Assembly (NCBI GenBank): GCA_963797115.1
Contig: CAWCOH010000001.1
Location: 2,294,001 to 2,358,000, forward strand
DNA length: 64,000 nt
Origin: AP-15 sp963797115
GTDB lineage: Bacteria > Pseudomonadota > Alphaproteobacteria > ATCC43930 > CGMCC-115725
Direction of reading: 5' to 3'
A program made the translations under genes and the position numbers. The notes beneath the pieces are model-generated. The model was not told the DNA's origin, did not search any database, and saw only the letters and a program-made list of their open reading frames with translations. This document shows positions 52,005-60,752 of the stretch, in pieces. Every line of letters starts with the position of its first letter. Within the stretch, counting starts at the first letter, position 1.

Positions 52005-53207
52005 ATGAGCCCGTCGGACGCTGCGTGGCAACAATTGATCTCGGCATTGCACGGGTCCGGCCGCAAGGCGGCACTCGCGATCACCGGGGGCGGCAGTGGG
52101 GCGGTCGGCGAGCTGCTTCGTGTTCCCGGCGGCTCTCGGCTGCTGATCGAGGCGCAAGTTCCGTATGACGAACTGGCGCTCGCGGCGTTTCTCGGCTTTG
52201 CACCGGCACAGGCGTGCAGTTCCGACACCGCAATCGCGATGGCGCAAAGCGCACGGGGGCGCGCTGCCGGGCTGGTGCCGAGCACTGACGTTGGGGTGGG
52301 CACCGATCTGGTAGGCCTGGGTGCCACGGCGGCATTGGTGAGCGATCGCCCGCGCAGAGGCGAGCATCGATTTCACATCGCAGCCGCCAACGCGGCCGGC
52401 ATCGCGCAATGCACCTGCGTGATGGCCAAGGGCCGACGCGATCGCGCCGCCGAGGAAGACCTCGTTTCGCGCGCGATCGTCCTGTGGCTGGCCCGCGCAT
52501 GCGGGATTGCGGCACCCTCGCCGCGCAGCCTCTTCGATGCGGATGAACATTATGCGGAGACGGTGGTGGCGCCCAGCGCGGCTCCCTCCCCTGTCGATAC
52601 GATCGATCAGCTCTTGGTGGGCGATCTCAACCGCGTCACCATCCAGCCCGATGGCCAAATAATGCTGTCGGCGCCGCCGCCCTTTGTGCTGTTTCCAGGT
52701 TCTTTCAACCCGATGCACGAGGGACATGTATTGCTGGCCCGGGTCGCGGAAGAGCTCAGGCAGCAGCCCCTGGCGTTCGAAATCTCCGTCACCAACGTCG
52801 ACAAGCCGCCGCTGGCGGGCGAGACGGTCAGACACCGGCTCACGCAATTCGTCTGGAAGGCGCCGGTCGAACTCACGCGAGCGCCCACCTTCCTCGAAAA
52901 GTCGCGCTTGTTTCCGAGCACTACATTTGTGATTGGCGCGGATACGGCGGAGCGGCTGGTTGCGCCGAAATATTACGGAGATGACGAGCTCCGAATGCAT
53001 GAGGCGCTCGAGGAAATCGCCAATTCCGGGAGCAGATTTCTGGTGGCGGTCCGCATCGACGCGGCGGGGCGGGTACACGCGCTGAGCGACATCCCCGTGT
53101 CGCGGCGCTATGCCGATCTCTTTACCGAAATCCCCGAGCACCGTTTCCGCTCTGACATCTCCTCATCCGAGATTCGCGCCAGGGGACGTGCAGTTGGTAA
53201 TTCATAG
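52005..53207 (+). CDS. PncC (CinA C-terminal)-like domain fused to NMN/nicotinate-nucleotide adenylyltransferase-like domain
   Basis: A 400-residue two-domain protein. Residues about 1-165 resemble PncC, the nicotinamide-nucleotide amidase domain of CinA: ALAITGGGSGAVGELLRVPGG, LIEAQVPYDEL, then DTAIAMAQSARGRAAG and the GVGTDLVGLGATAAL region. The catalytic ESCTGG motif is changed, so amidase activity is uncertain. Residues about 225-400 form a nucleotidyltransferase: FPGSFNPMHEGH near 230-241 and ISSSEIRARG near the C-terminus, both hallmarks of NMNAT/NadD. The fusion points to NMN/NAD salvage. Stands alone after the IS element. Confidence 0.82.
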   Translation: MSPSDAAWQQLISALHGSGRKAALAITGGGSGAVGELLRVPGGSRLLIEAQVPYDELALAAFLGFAPAQACSSDTAIAMAQSARGRAAGLVPSTDVGVGTDLVGLGATAALVSDRPRRGEHRFHIAAANAAGIAQCTCVMAKGRRDRAAEEDLVSRAIVLWLARACGIAAPSPRSLFDADEHYAETVVAPSAAPSPVDTIDQLLVGDLNRVTIQPDGQIMLSAPPPFVLFPGSFNPMHEGHVLLARVAEELRQQPLAFEISVTNVDKPPLAGETVRHRLTQFVWKAPVELTRAPTFLEKSRLFPSTTFVIGADTAERLVAPKYYGDDELRMHEALEEIANSGSRFLVAVRIDAAGRVHALSDIPVSRRYADLFTEIPEHRFRSDISSSEIRARGRAVGNS

Positions 53208-53905
53208 CGCGCCCCACAGATAATCCGCGTCTTTGCCACGGCCATTCGTCACGATAAGGATAGGCTGGTAAGTCGATGCAAGGGCAAGGACCCCTACGAC
53301 GCGCCCTGACGCAGTTGCGCAGCGACCGAGCCCGCGGCACCCCGGGCCTCCCTGCCTCAGGGAGAAAAATCGGTGCGGCGCCGCGAATGGACCAATAAAT
53401 CGACGATAAAGCCATCCAGACCAAATACTTAGACACCTGAAAGAGAACACGGCCAGCAGGGAGGCGATTGCCGGTCCTGAGGGAGGCAGCAGGGAGGTTT
53501 TGGGTGGGCATTTCGCGTCGCTCGCCGATGATAGTTGATGTCGGAAACGCACTATATTATTTGATAAAATAGCACAAACCTGATATAAATGCAACCTCGA
53601 TGGTTCGGCGCCCCACCCCGCTCCGCGCCGGTTCGGCCGCGCTGTGCCAGCACCTTCGCCTCGTTGTCGCTGGCGACGACCGTGCCGCGATCGAGGGTCC
53701 GGGCGCGGCACTCGGTGGTGAGCCCGACCCCGCGGCGAGCCCTGCTGCCATCGGCTGCAGAGCGTCGACTACCGAGGGTGGCCAAGGTGTGCTATCGATT
53801 GTCGAGCAGCCAGGTTCGGCGTCGGTGCCCATCGTTGGATGTGCCGAGCATCCGTAGCTGTGCCATGGCGCTATGATGAACTCCGGTCGATGAGGAGGGC
53901 GAGAA
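53208..53905. other. Long stretch without a supported gene
   Basis: About 700 bases between the fusion protein and the GST gene. Open frames up to 169 codons exist on both strands, but they overlap, have unusual composition and no recognisable domain or ribosome site. An AT-rich patch (ATTATTTGATAAAATAG near 53556) could be a promoter. Nothing else recognised. Confidence 0.5.
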
Positions 53906-54523
53906 ATGGAGCTTTACACCGCCGGCACCGGCAATGGGCAACGGGCCGCGATCGCGGTCAATGAATGCGGCCTTCCGTGCCAGATCCATGTGCTCAATCT
54001 GGGCCAAGGCGACCAGAAGGCCGCCGACTATTTGAAGATCAACCCGACCGGGCGCATCCCGACCCTGATCGATCCCGAGGGGCCGGGCGGAAAGCCCCTG
54101 ACCGTGACGCAGTCTTGGGCGATCCTGATGTATCTCTGCGAAAAGACCGGCAAGTTCCTGCCGGCGGACCCGATAGCCCGGGTACGGGTGTCCCAATGGA
54201 TGGCCGAAGGTGCCGCCGACTATGCGTCGGTCAACCAGACCATCTTCTTTCTCGGCGCGCGGATGCCGGAAAAGGTGCCGGCTTCGGCGGTCAAGTTCTA
54301 CGAGGACCGCTTCGTCAATCTGTGGCGCTTTGCCGAGGAGCAGCTCGCCAAGACGCCCTATCTGGCCGGCGGCGAAATCACCGCCGCCGATCTGGCGATC
54401 TACCCGATTTATGCCGGCCGCAAGGCGCTCCCCGACAATGCCGGTCTGAAGCATCTGCAAGCCTGGGGCGAGCGGATCGGCTCGCGGCCCGGCGTGCAGA
54501 AGGGTATGAAGCTCGAAAACTGA
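53906..54523 (+). CDS. Glutathione S-transferase family protein
   Basis: A 205-residue GST. The thioredoxin-like N-terminal domain is MELYTAGTGNGQRAAIAV to KINPTGRIPTLID with the cis-Pro of the glutathione site, then TQSWAILMYLCEKTGKFLP; the helical C-terminal domain contains YLAGGEITAADLAIYPI, the GST N-capping box motif. Closest in pattern to the YfcG/nu-type bacterial enzymes. A GAGGAGGG site precedes the ATG. Followed 39 bases on by the LLM gene. Confidence 0.9.
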   Translation: MELYTAGTGNGQRAAIAVNECGLPCQIHVLNLGQGDQKAADYLKINPTGRIPTLIDPEGPGGKPLTVTQSWAILMYLCEKTGKFLPADPIARVRVSQWMAEGAADYASVNQTIFFLGARMPEKVPASAVKFYEDRFVNLWRFAEEQLAKTPYLAGGEITAADLAIYPIYAGRKALPDNAGLKHLQAWGERIGSRPGVQKGMKLEN

Positions 54524-54562
54524 CCGCCGCGCCCGCGACAAGCCCGCGACAAGGATGAGACG

Positions 54563-55471
54563 ATGAGAGTCGGGATCTCGCTGACGAGCAATCACCCGGA
54601 CGCGACAGATCCGCGCCAGGGGGCGCACTGGATGATCGAGCGTGCCGCGGCGGCGCACCGTGCGGCGCTCGATTGCATGTTTGTCGGCGATCAGCACGTC
54701 TCGCCCACGCCCTATTATCAGAACACCCCGATGCTCGGGCGGCTGCTCGCGGAGTGGGGCGAGGCCCCGGCCGGGTGCCTGTTCCTGCTCCCCTTGTGGC
54801 ACCCGGTGCTGGTGGCCGAGCAGATCGGCACATTGGCCGCCATCGCTCGAGGCCCCTTCATCATGCAATGCGGGCTCGGCTGGGGCGACACAAGGTTCGC
54901 CGCCATGGGCGCCAACATCAGGACGCGTCCTTCGGCTTTCGAGGAAGCTCTCGACATTGTCCGGCGCCTCTTGGCGGGCGAGACGGTGAGTTCCTCCCGC
55001 CGGTTCAGGATCACGCAAGCGAGCCTAGCGCTGCGTCCGGCCGAGCCCGTCGAGGTCTGGGTCGGCGCCAGTGCCCCGCCGGCCATCGACCGCGCGGCGC
55101 GCCTCTCGGAGGGCTGGATCGCGAGCCCCGGCCTCACCCGCGAGGAGGCGCGCGTGCAGGCCGATCTCTATCGCGAGCGCTGTGCCGCTTACGGCAGAAC
55201 GCCGGGCGCCATCGTCTTGCGGCGCGACATCTACATCGGCGAGTCGTCCTCCGAGGCGCAGGCGGTATTGCAGGGGGCGCTGAGCCGGAGCTATCGCGGC
55301 ATGCCGGCGGAAGCCCTGATCGCGGGCTCGGCCGACGAGGTCGCGGAACAGTTTCGGACCTTCGGGGAAATCGGGTACACCGACATCCTCGTGCGCCATC
55401 TGACGAACGATCAGCCGAAGGTCCTGGGCTCCCTGGAGCGGCTGGCCGCGGTACGCGCGGCGCTGGCCTGA
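54563..55471 (+). CDS. LLM class flavin-dependent oxidoreductase
   Basis: A 302-residue luciferase-like TIM-barrel protein: AALDCMFVGDQHVSPTPYY, TAALARGPFIMQCGLGWG-like core, LALRPAEPVEVWVGASAPPAI and the GWIASPGL segment, with VAEQFRTFGEIGYTDILVRH at the end. It belongs to the F420/FMN-dependent reductase branch; the cofactor is not decidable by eye. Follows the GST gene and precedes the broken cupin gene on the same strand, so a three-gene transcription unit is possible. Confidence 0.87.
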   Translation: MRVGISLTSNHPDATDPRQGAHWMIERAAAAHRAALDCMFVGDQHVSPTPYYQNTPMLGRLLAEWGEAPAGCLFLLPLWHPVLVAEQIGTLAAIARGPFIMQCGLGWGDTRFAAMGANIRTRPSAFEEALDIVRRLLAGETVSSSRRFRITQASLALRPAEPVEVWVGASAPPAIDRAARLSEGWIASPGLTREEARVQADLYRERCAAYGRTPGAIVLRRDIYIGESSSEAQAVLQGALSRSYRGMPAEALIAGSADEVAEQFRTFGEIGYTDILVRHLTNDQPKVLGSLERLAAVRAALA

Positions 55472-55528
55472 CCGGCCTGGCCGCTCTTGGAGAGCACGAT
55501 CACAACACTGTCCCAGGGAGGATCTGCA

Positions 55529-56515
55529 ATGCTGGAGCTTTCGGACATCCAATCTTCGGAAGAGGAGCTGCTTGGACTACTACGCGCAATTGCGCGGCGC
55601 AGCACATCACGCCGGCCTGGATCGGCGGCGGCATCAGCATCGAGCCGCAAAGCAAGGCCGTGCCCTACCTGTGGCATTGGCGCGATCTGCGGCCGCAGGC
55701 GATGCGGGCGGCCGAGCTGGTTGGCACCCAGCAGGCCGAACGCCGGGTGCTTCGCCTGACCAACCCCGAGCTGCCCGGGGCAGCCAGCAACACGCTCGTC
55801 GCGAACATCCAGATCGTGATGCCGGGCGAGATTGCCCGGGCCCATCGCCATTCGGCGGACGGCGCTGCGCCTGATCATCGAGGGCGGGGGCGGCTACACG
55901 GTCGTCAACGGCGAGCGCGTGCCGATGTATCCGGGCGATCTCGTCCTCACGCCCAACTGGTCATGGCACGACCACGCCAACGACACCGATGCGCCGATGA
56001 TGTGGCTCGACGGCCTCGACACCCCGCTGGTGCGGATGCTCGAGGCCGGGTTCTACGAAGAGTACCACCAGGAGCGGCAAGACATTGGTGCGGCGGTCAA
56101 CGCCTCGCAGTGGCACTACCCGATGTCGGAGATGCGGGCCGCCCTCCAGCGGCTGGCTGCCGCCGATACCGCAGGCACCGGCGCGGAGATCGTCCTCGAA
56201 TACAAGAGCCGGGCCACCGGCGGACCGGTGATGCCGACCATCGCCTGCCACATGCAGCTGCTGCGCCCCGGTGAGAAGACGCAGGCGCATCGCCGTGTGT
56301 GCTGCACAAATTATCACGTGGTCGAAGGTGCCGGCTACTCGATAGTCGGCGACGAGCGGCTCGACTGGGAAGACAAGGACGTGTTCACGGTGCCGACCTG
56401 GACGTTCTGCGAGCACGTCAATACCGGCGACCGCCCGGCCTTCCTGTTCAGCTTCAGCGACGCACCGGTGATGAAGGCATTGAGCCTCTACCGGGATGAG
56501 ACCAGGCCGTCGTAG
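55529..56515 (+). pseudogene. Gentisate 1,2-dioxygenase-like cupin with three frameshifts
   Basis: Bicupin ring-cleavage dioxygenase homologue spread over successive frames: MLELSDIQSSEEELL, then DYYAQLRG, then AQHITPAWIGGGISIEPQ with LWHWRDLRPQAMRAAELV, ERRVLRLTNPELPGAA and IVMPGEIARAHRH (metal His residues), and finally TALRLIIEGGGGYTVV, PGDLVLTPNWSWHDHAN and the second cupin to 56515. Shifts lie near 55573, 55597 and 55855, each by one extra base. Intact homologues open the ring of gentisate. As it stands only a C-terminal 227-residue product (from 55832) is possible. Confidence 0.8.
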
Positions 56516-56868
56516 CGGCGGGCTGCCCCGCACTGAGCCTGCACACCGCGACAAGACGCTGCGCGACGCGAGCGGCCGTGCGACGAAGGGGTTCTATCCG
56601 GCGCTGTCGCTGTGCGATCTGATCGTCGCCGGCGTCTTCGAGCGTCATCCCCGCCTCACATTGGCGATCGTAGAGTTCGAACTGGCGTGGGCACCGCACC
56701 ATCTCTCGACGACGGACTACACCTACCCTGAGCGCCACGGCGAAGCGATTTACCGGTTCAAGGCCTGCCCTCGCGAAGGCGGGGGGTGGCATGCTCCCGA
56801 GCGACCTCTTCCGCCGCAACTGCCAGTCCTGGCCCAGCGATACGCGGGCATAGGCATACGTCGGCACT
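56516..56868 (+). pseudogene. Amidohydrolase family 2 fragment (internal part)
   Basis: In the frame ending at 56870, GFYPALSLCDLIVAGVFER then HPRLTLAIVEFELAWAPHHL and DYTYPERHGEAIYRFK match the middle of amidohydrolase-2 proteins. LPSDLFRRN follows in a shifted frame at 56794-56820. Both ends are missing. The remainder of such a gene appears 700 bases downstream, beyond the NTF2-like gene. Confidence 0.7.
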
Positions 56869-57004
56869 AATCGCTTTGGCTGCGCTCTCACGGCGGCGCC
56901 ATCGAGCCTGATCGTTTCGATCGAAGGGCTTCGGGTTTGGCCGATGAGGTCGCCGCCGCGCCTACCCGGGACGGGCTCAAGCCGAGATTGGAACCCAATC
57001 GCCG

Positions 57005-57457
57005 CTATACCGGCTGCGGGAGCCGGTACGAGGAGCGCGCCAGGAGCTTCCAACCCGCCGCCCAATGCATGACGCCGATCTTGGTGTCTGTGACCTTGCC
57101 TTCCAGCTCGCTTTGCGAGACCCAAAGATGGCGGACAATCGCGGTGTCGCCGACCACCCGCACCGTCATCTCGGGGAACTCGAGCGACTTGACGGTCGCC
57201 TTCCGTCCCATGACCCCCTCTATGAACTTGGCCTTATCCTCGATCCGGCCATCGGAATGGCTGTAGCTCAGCTGTGGCAGAGTCATCGCCTCGAGCTTCG
57301 CCTTGTCCTGTTTCAGATAGGCGGCTTTCAACTCCTCGACCGCCTTCTTTACCGCCGCCTCATCCTCGGTATTGGCCAGCACCGGCCCGGCAAAGACCGC
57401 TGCCCCGACCGCAAACACCCCCGCGGCGGCGGCCAGATCACGTCGTGATAAGTTCAT
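57005..57457 (-). CDS. Tat-exported NTF2-like/DUF4440 protein
   Basis: A 150-residue protein with a twin-arginine leader (LSRRDLAAAAGVFAVGAA) cleaved near ANTED, then the SnoaL/DUF4440 fold: AVKKAVEELKAAYLKQDKAKLEAM, LSYSHSDGRIEDKAKFIEGV and IGVMHWAAGWKLLAR. ATG 57457 is taken as start because of its GGGAGGAAG site. Such cone-like domains bind small ligands or act as isomerases. It lies between the two amidohydrolase fragments on the opposite strand. Confidence 0.83.
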   Translation of the reverse strand: MNLSRRDLAAAAGVFAVGAAVFAGPVLANTEDEAAVKKAVEELKAAYLKQDKAKLEAMTLPQLSYSHSDGRIEDKAKFIEGVMGRKATVKSLEFPEMTVRVVGDTAIVRHLWVSQSELEGKVTDTKIGVMHWAAGWKLLARSSYRLPQPV

Positions 57458-57524
57458 GGCCCTTCCTCCCATTGATGCCAGTCCTAACGGAGCTGATCCT
57501 AGCGAGGACGAGTATAGCTAGATG

Positions 57525-57792
57525 CGCCATTTTCCCGAGCGACTTCTTCCGCCGCAACATCGTCTTAAGCTTTCAGGAGGGGACGCTATCGGCATTCGCC
57601 TGCCGACGACATGATGTGGGGCTCGGATTATCCGTACAGCGAGTTGACGTTTCCCCAATCGGGCGAGATCCTGGCCGGGGTGCCGGACGACGAACAGGCC
57701 AAGCCTACCCCGGACCACGATCCGGAGATCGCCGGCGGCAACACCGCCGCGTGTACAATTTTGACGTGGCGAGGCTGACTGTGTCTGCTTAA
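57525..57792 (+). pseudogene. Amidohydrolase family 2 C-terminal fragment
   Basis: Pieces in different frames: FPSDFFRRNIVLSFQE, AIGIRLP, MMWGSDYPYSELTFPQS with the metal Asp, ILAGVPDDEQAK and the C-terminus YNFDVARLTVSA at 57792. The segment 57532-57558 (PSDFFRRN) matches 56794-56820 in 25 of 27 bases. At least two shifts are needed. Relic of a metal-dependent hydrolase. Confidence 0.75.
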
Positions 57793-57806
57793 GGATATAA
57801 ATTTCG

Positions 57807-58814
57807 ATGTTCGACGACCGAGTTCGAGAGCGTGACCTCGATCACTTTCTGATCGAAGAACTGCAAGCCTCAACCACCTTCCGCTCGTGGTTCTTGGATC
57901 GACTGCGGCCTGTCTTTACGGCACCGCCGCACGTGGCGGTCTCGGCTCAGCGATCTCCGCTCCGGCAAACGGACACTCGCCAAACGGACGTGCTACTCGC
58001 ATTTCTTGATGCCGAAAAGAATCTCGTCGGTGCGATCCTGATCGAAAGCAAGGTCACCGCCGATTTTCAAGACGGCCAGCCAGAGGCGTATATGCGAGAG
58101 GCTGAGGCTCTGCGCGGGCAGCACGGTCGAGATCATGCGGCTGCCGTCATCGTTGCCCCGGCCGCAAATACCACAGTGCTGAGGCATACCTGCTTCCACG
58201 CTTCAATATCGCTCGAAAGCATGGCTGGACACATAGAGGGTCAGCTTGCAGGCGACCTCGATGCTGAGGCGAGAGTCAGACTGGAGGTGAAGCGTGAGCT
58301 TCTTGAAGCCCTGTGCGGCAAGCGTCCAAACAGCCGATGGACACCGCAAACAATCGGGGAAAAGCGTAGTTTTGCCGATGCGTATGCTGCGCTCGTGAAG
58401 GAATTAGCTCCGGAACTAGAAGTTCGCACATCGACGGATGGCCCGAAGGCGTTCACGCGATTTTTCGACCGCTTCCCCGGCAAAGGCGAATTTCCGTATG
58501 CCCTCGCCCTCAAACACGAGTTCGGCAACGGCGAGCCGGTCAAATACGCGAACCTACAATTCACGCGCGCGGGGCACTTGATGCACCGCTTCAAGTCCGC
58601 GGACCGATTGTTTCCAGCGGACGGCTCAATTTACCCGGAGCAGAGCCCTACAAGTCTGATGATTTGCATCCGGACGCCAGGACTCGTTCCCGACGGCGCC
58701 ATGTTTGACGAGCAACGAGAGAAGGTCGTTGAGGGGATCAGAGCATTGAAGCGGCTCTGTGACTGGCTTGTAGCAAACAGCAACCACGTGCTCGCTTTGC
58801 TGACCAGCCGCTGA
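57807..58814 (+). CDS. PD-(D/E)XK nuclease superfamily protein
   Basis: A 335-residue soluble protein. The core is TDVLLAFLDAEKNLVGAIL then IESKVTADFQDGQPEAY: Asp61, Glu80-x-Lys82 and a Gln91-x3-Tyr95 motif, the layout of PD-(D/E)XK nucleases with the QxxxY extension. The rest (HAAAVIVAPAANTTVL, LEVKRELLEALCG) fits a two-domain hypothetical family; no named restriction enzyme or defence family is recognised. Codon use and composition look less GC-rich than the surroundings, hinting at acquisition. No methylase or helicase partner is adjacent. Confidence 0.72.
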   Translation: MFDDRVRERDLDHFLIEELQASTTFRSWFLDRLRPVFTAPPHVAVSAQRSPLRQTDTRQTDVLLAFLDAEKNLVGAILIESKVTADFQDGQPEAYMREAEALRGQHGRDHAAAVIVAPAANTTVLRHTCFHASISLESMAGHIEGQLAGDLDAEARVRLEVKRELLEALCGKRPNSRWTPQTIGEKRSFADAYAALVKELAPELEVRTSTDGPKAFTRFFDRFPGKGEFPYALALKHEFGNGEPVKYANLQFTRAGHLMHRFKSADRLFPADGSIYPEQSPTSLMICIRTPGLVPDGAMFDEQREKVVEGIRALKRLCDWLVANSNHVLALLTSR

Positions 58815-59026
58815 GCCCGGTGGTCGTGATCAAGTGCTTGGCTGATCACCGACCCAGCCAGGTCGAAGCTCGGTGCCATCGATCCCGCGGGGCTTGCAGA
58901 TTTGTCCGCACTCGGCAATCGGCATTCTCATTTCTTTGGAAAACGGCACATGAATTTAGCAAGCGTAGGCGGACAAGCTGTCGCGCATTCCGCCGCTATC
59001 GTCGTTGGGTTCCTCGGTCGTGTATC

Positions 59027-59560
59027 TCAGACCCGCTCGCCCGTCTCTTGCGGTTCGTCGCTCCGGCCTGTCCACCCCTGAGGGTACAGCCCAGCGTCTA
59101 CGCACCGGCCAAACGATGAATATGGCCAATCTGCTGGGTGCGCCACGAGACCGTGTTTCACCGGGTTGAAATGCGTATAGTCCATGTGAGTTGCAAAGTC
59201 TCCATCGTCACGTATTGTGTGCTCCCAATACCGGCGCTGCCAAATCCCCCGTTCCCCGCGACTGGTCATCACGGGTGATCGTGACTTGCCGGCAGGCGAA
59301 GATTTCACGAAGGCGATTTTGATTGCGTGCCACCGCGCGGGGAAATTGGCGTCGCCCGGGGGCAAGATCCACAGACAATGCATGTGGTCGGGAAGGACGA
59401 CCCAGGCATCGATGTGGAAGGGCGCCCGAATGCGCGCCCAGCGAACTGCGTCGCGCAATATATCGATCTGCTTCACCAACAGATCCGAACGACGGTCGAG
59501 CAGGTTGACGGTGAAGAAGCAGGTTCCGCCCGGAACGCGGTTGCGGCGGTAGTCTGGCAT
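59027..59560 (-). CDS. REP-associated tyrosine transposase (RAYT, TnpA_REP family)
   Basis: A 177-residue HUH transposase-like protein. N-terminal RNRVPGGTCFFTVNLLDR is typical for RAYTs; the metal motif is HMH (His59, His61) in VVLPDHMHCLW, followed by Tyr111 (QRRYWEHTIRDD) and Tyr128 in MDYTHFNPVKHGLV, candidates for the nucleophile. RAYTs are thought to mobilise REP sequences; a REP-type repeat occurs 1.2 kb away at 60753-60835. No terminal inverted repeats of its own seen. Intact. Confidence 0.87.
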   Translation of the reverse strand: MPDYRRNRVPGGTCFFTVNLLDRRSDLLVKQIDILRDAVRWARIRAPFHIDAWVVLPDHMHCLWILPPGDANFPARWHAIKIAFVKSSPAGKSRSPVMTSRGERGIWQRRYWEHTIRDDGDFATHMDYTHFNPVKHGLVAHPADWPYSSFGRCVDAGLYPQGWTGRSDEPQETGERV

Positions 59561-59722
59561 GGCGGGAATGTGCCCGAGCTTTTGGAACGGCGGAAGGCGC
59601 TGCGCTTTTCTGCCCTACGCTTGCTCGTCGTGTTCGCAATTTCGGCGGTTCTGAGCGATCGCCGGCGCGCCTAGATAGCAGAGGCATTGTCACGTCGTCA
59701 TTCTTGACTAGGACCATAAAAA

Positions 59723-60700
59723 TCAGTTTGGCACCCAGACTGCGGCCCGGATTTCGCCGAATTCGCGTGCGATCTTGCGCCAGGAGGCGCCGGCATCCTC
59801 GGTGACGTACACCTCGCCGAAGAGGCTGAACACGACAATGCGGTTGGGGTCGGCGGGATGCGTGGCAAGGCCCCACACAGTGGCATTGGGCTGGGTCGGG
59901 AGCGGCAGGATCTCCCAGGTCTCCCCGCAGTTTGTGGTGCGGAGCACATGGCCCTTTTCACCCGTCGTGGTCTCGCCACACCCGGCGAACAGCACGCCGG
60001 GATCATCGGCCTTGACCGCCATGCCGCGGGCGTAGGGCAGCGGCCATTTCTCCTTGATGCCCAATGGCTGCCAGGTTTCTCCCAGATTACTGCTGGTAAA
60101 CACTTCGCGCGCTGTGCTGGCGTAAAGGCGCTTGGGCTGAGTTGTCGCGATCGTCACGGCGTGAATGTCCGGATCGTACAAACCCGTCTCGAGGTGAGTC
60201 CAAGTGTCTCCACCGTCCAGGCTGCGGAAGACGCCATCGATCTCCACCCCAGCCCACACTCTCCGATGATCGTCGGGGTCGACGACGAGGCTGGTCACAA
60301 AGGGCGTGCCGATCGAGCACTCGTGGGCGAGGTCTACGGCCAATCTCTCCCAACGCTGTCCGCCATCCCGCGAGCGGTAGACCCCGGACGGGCGCGTCCC
60401 GGCAAAGAGAATATCGGGATCGACCGGATCGACGGCCAGCGACCAGATCGTCGGCAGAGCCCCATTGACCCCATTGTCGCTGATGCGCTCCCACCGCGCC
60501 CCGCCATTGCGGCTCACGAACAAGCCCGTATCGCCACCTGCGAGAACGGTATGCGCCTCGGTAGGATGGGCGACTAGCGCCTGTATGCGGCTATTGAGCG
60601 GAAACGGGGCGCGATGCCGTGTCCACGACTTTCCAGCATCCGGACTGTGCCATACCCCCCAGCCCGCCGTTCCAAGACATATACTGTAATCCGCTGCCAT
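59723..60700 (-). CDS. Beta-propeller protein with seven Asp-box (BNR) repeats
   Basis: A 325-residue protein. Seven Asp-boxes are visible: SPDAGKSW, SRNGGARW, SRDGGQRW, SLDGGDTW, SSNLGETW, TTNCGETW and TEDAGASW, spaced about 45 residues, which implies a seven-bladed sialidase/sortilin-type propeller. Start is set to ATG 60700 because of the GGGAGG site; the frame is open further upstream through the REP repeat. No signal peptide. Sialidase catalytic residues are not apparent, so a binding or unknown enzymatic function is more likely. A remnant of a related gene lies at 62829-63089. Confidence 0.8.
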   Translation of the reverse strand: MAADYSICLGTAGWGVWHSPDAGKSWTRHRAPFPLNSRIQALVAHPTEAHTVLAGGDTGLFVSRNGGARWERISDNGVNGALPTIWSLAVDPVDPDILFAGTRPSGVYRSRDGGQRWERLAVDLAHECSIGTPFVTSLVVDPDDHRRVWAGVEIDGVFRSLDGGDTWTHLETGLYDPDIHAVTIATTQPKRLYASTAREVFTSSNLGETWQPLGIKEKWPLPYARGMAVKADDPGVLFAGCGETTTGEKGHVLRTTNCGETWEILPLPTQPNATVWGLATHPADPNRIVVFSLFGEVYVTEDAGASWRKIAREFGEIRAAVWVPN

Positions 60701-60752
60701 ACGATGCCTCCCTTCGTCTCCGTCCAGTGTCATCCCGTAAGCAACCAGCGTA

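Noticed and set aside
51817..52074. Minus-strand frame of 85 codons overlapping the start of the PncC-NMNAT fusion gene
   Set aside because: Its first half is antisense to the fusion gene and the rest has no recognisable family; no ribosome site.
53202..53860. Open frames of 80-169 codons between the fusion gene and GST
   Set aside because: They overlap on both strands, show no motif or ribosome site and have composition of non-coding GC-rich DNA.
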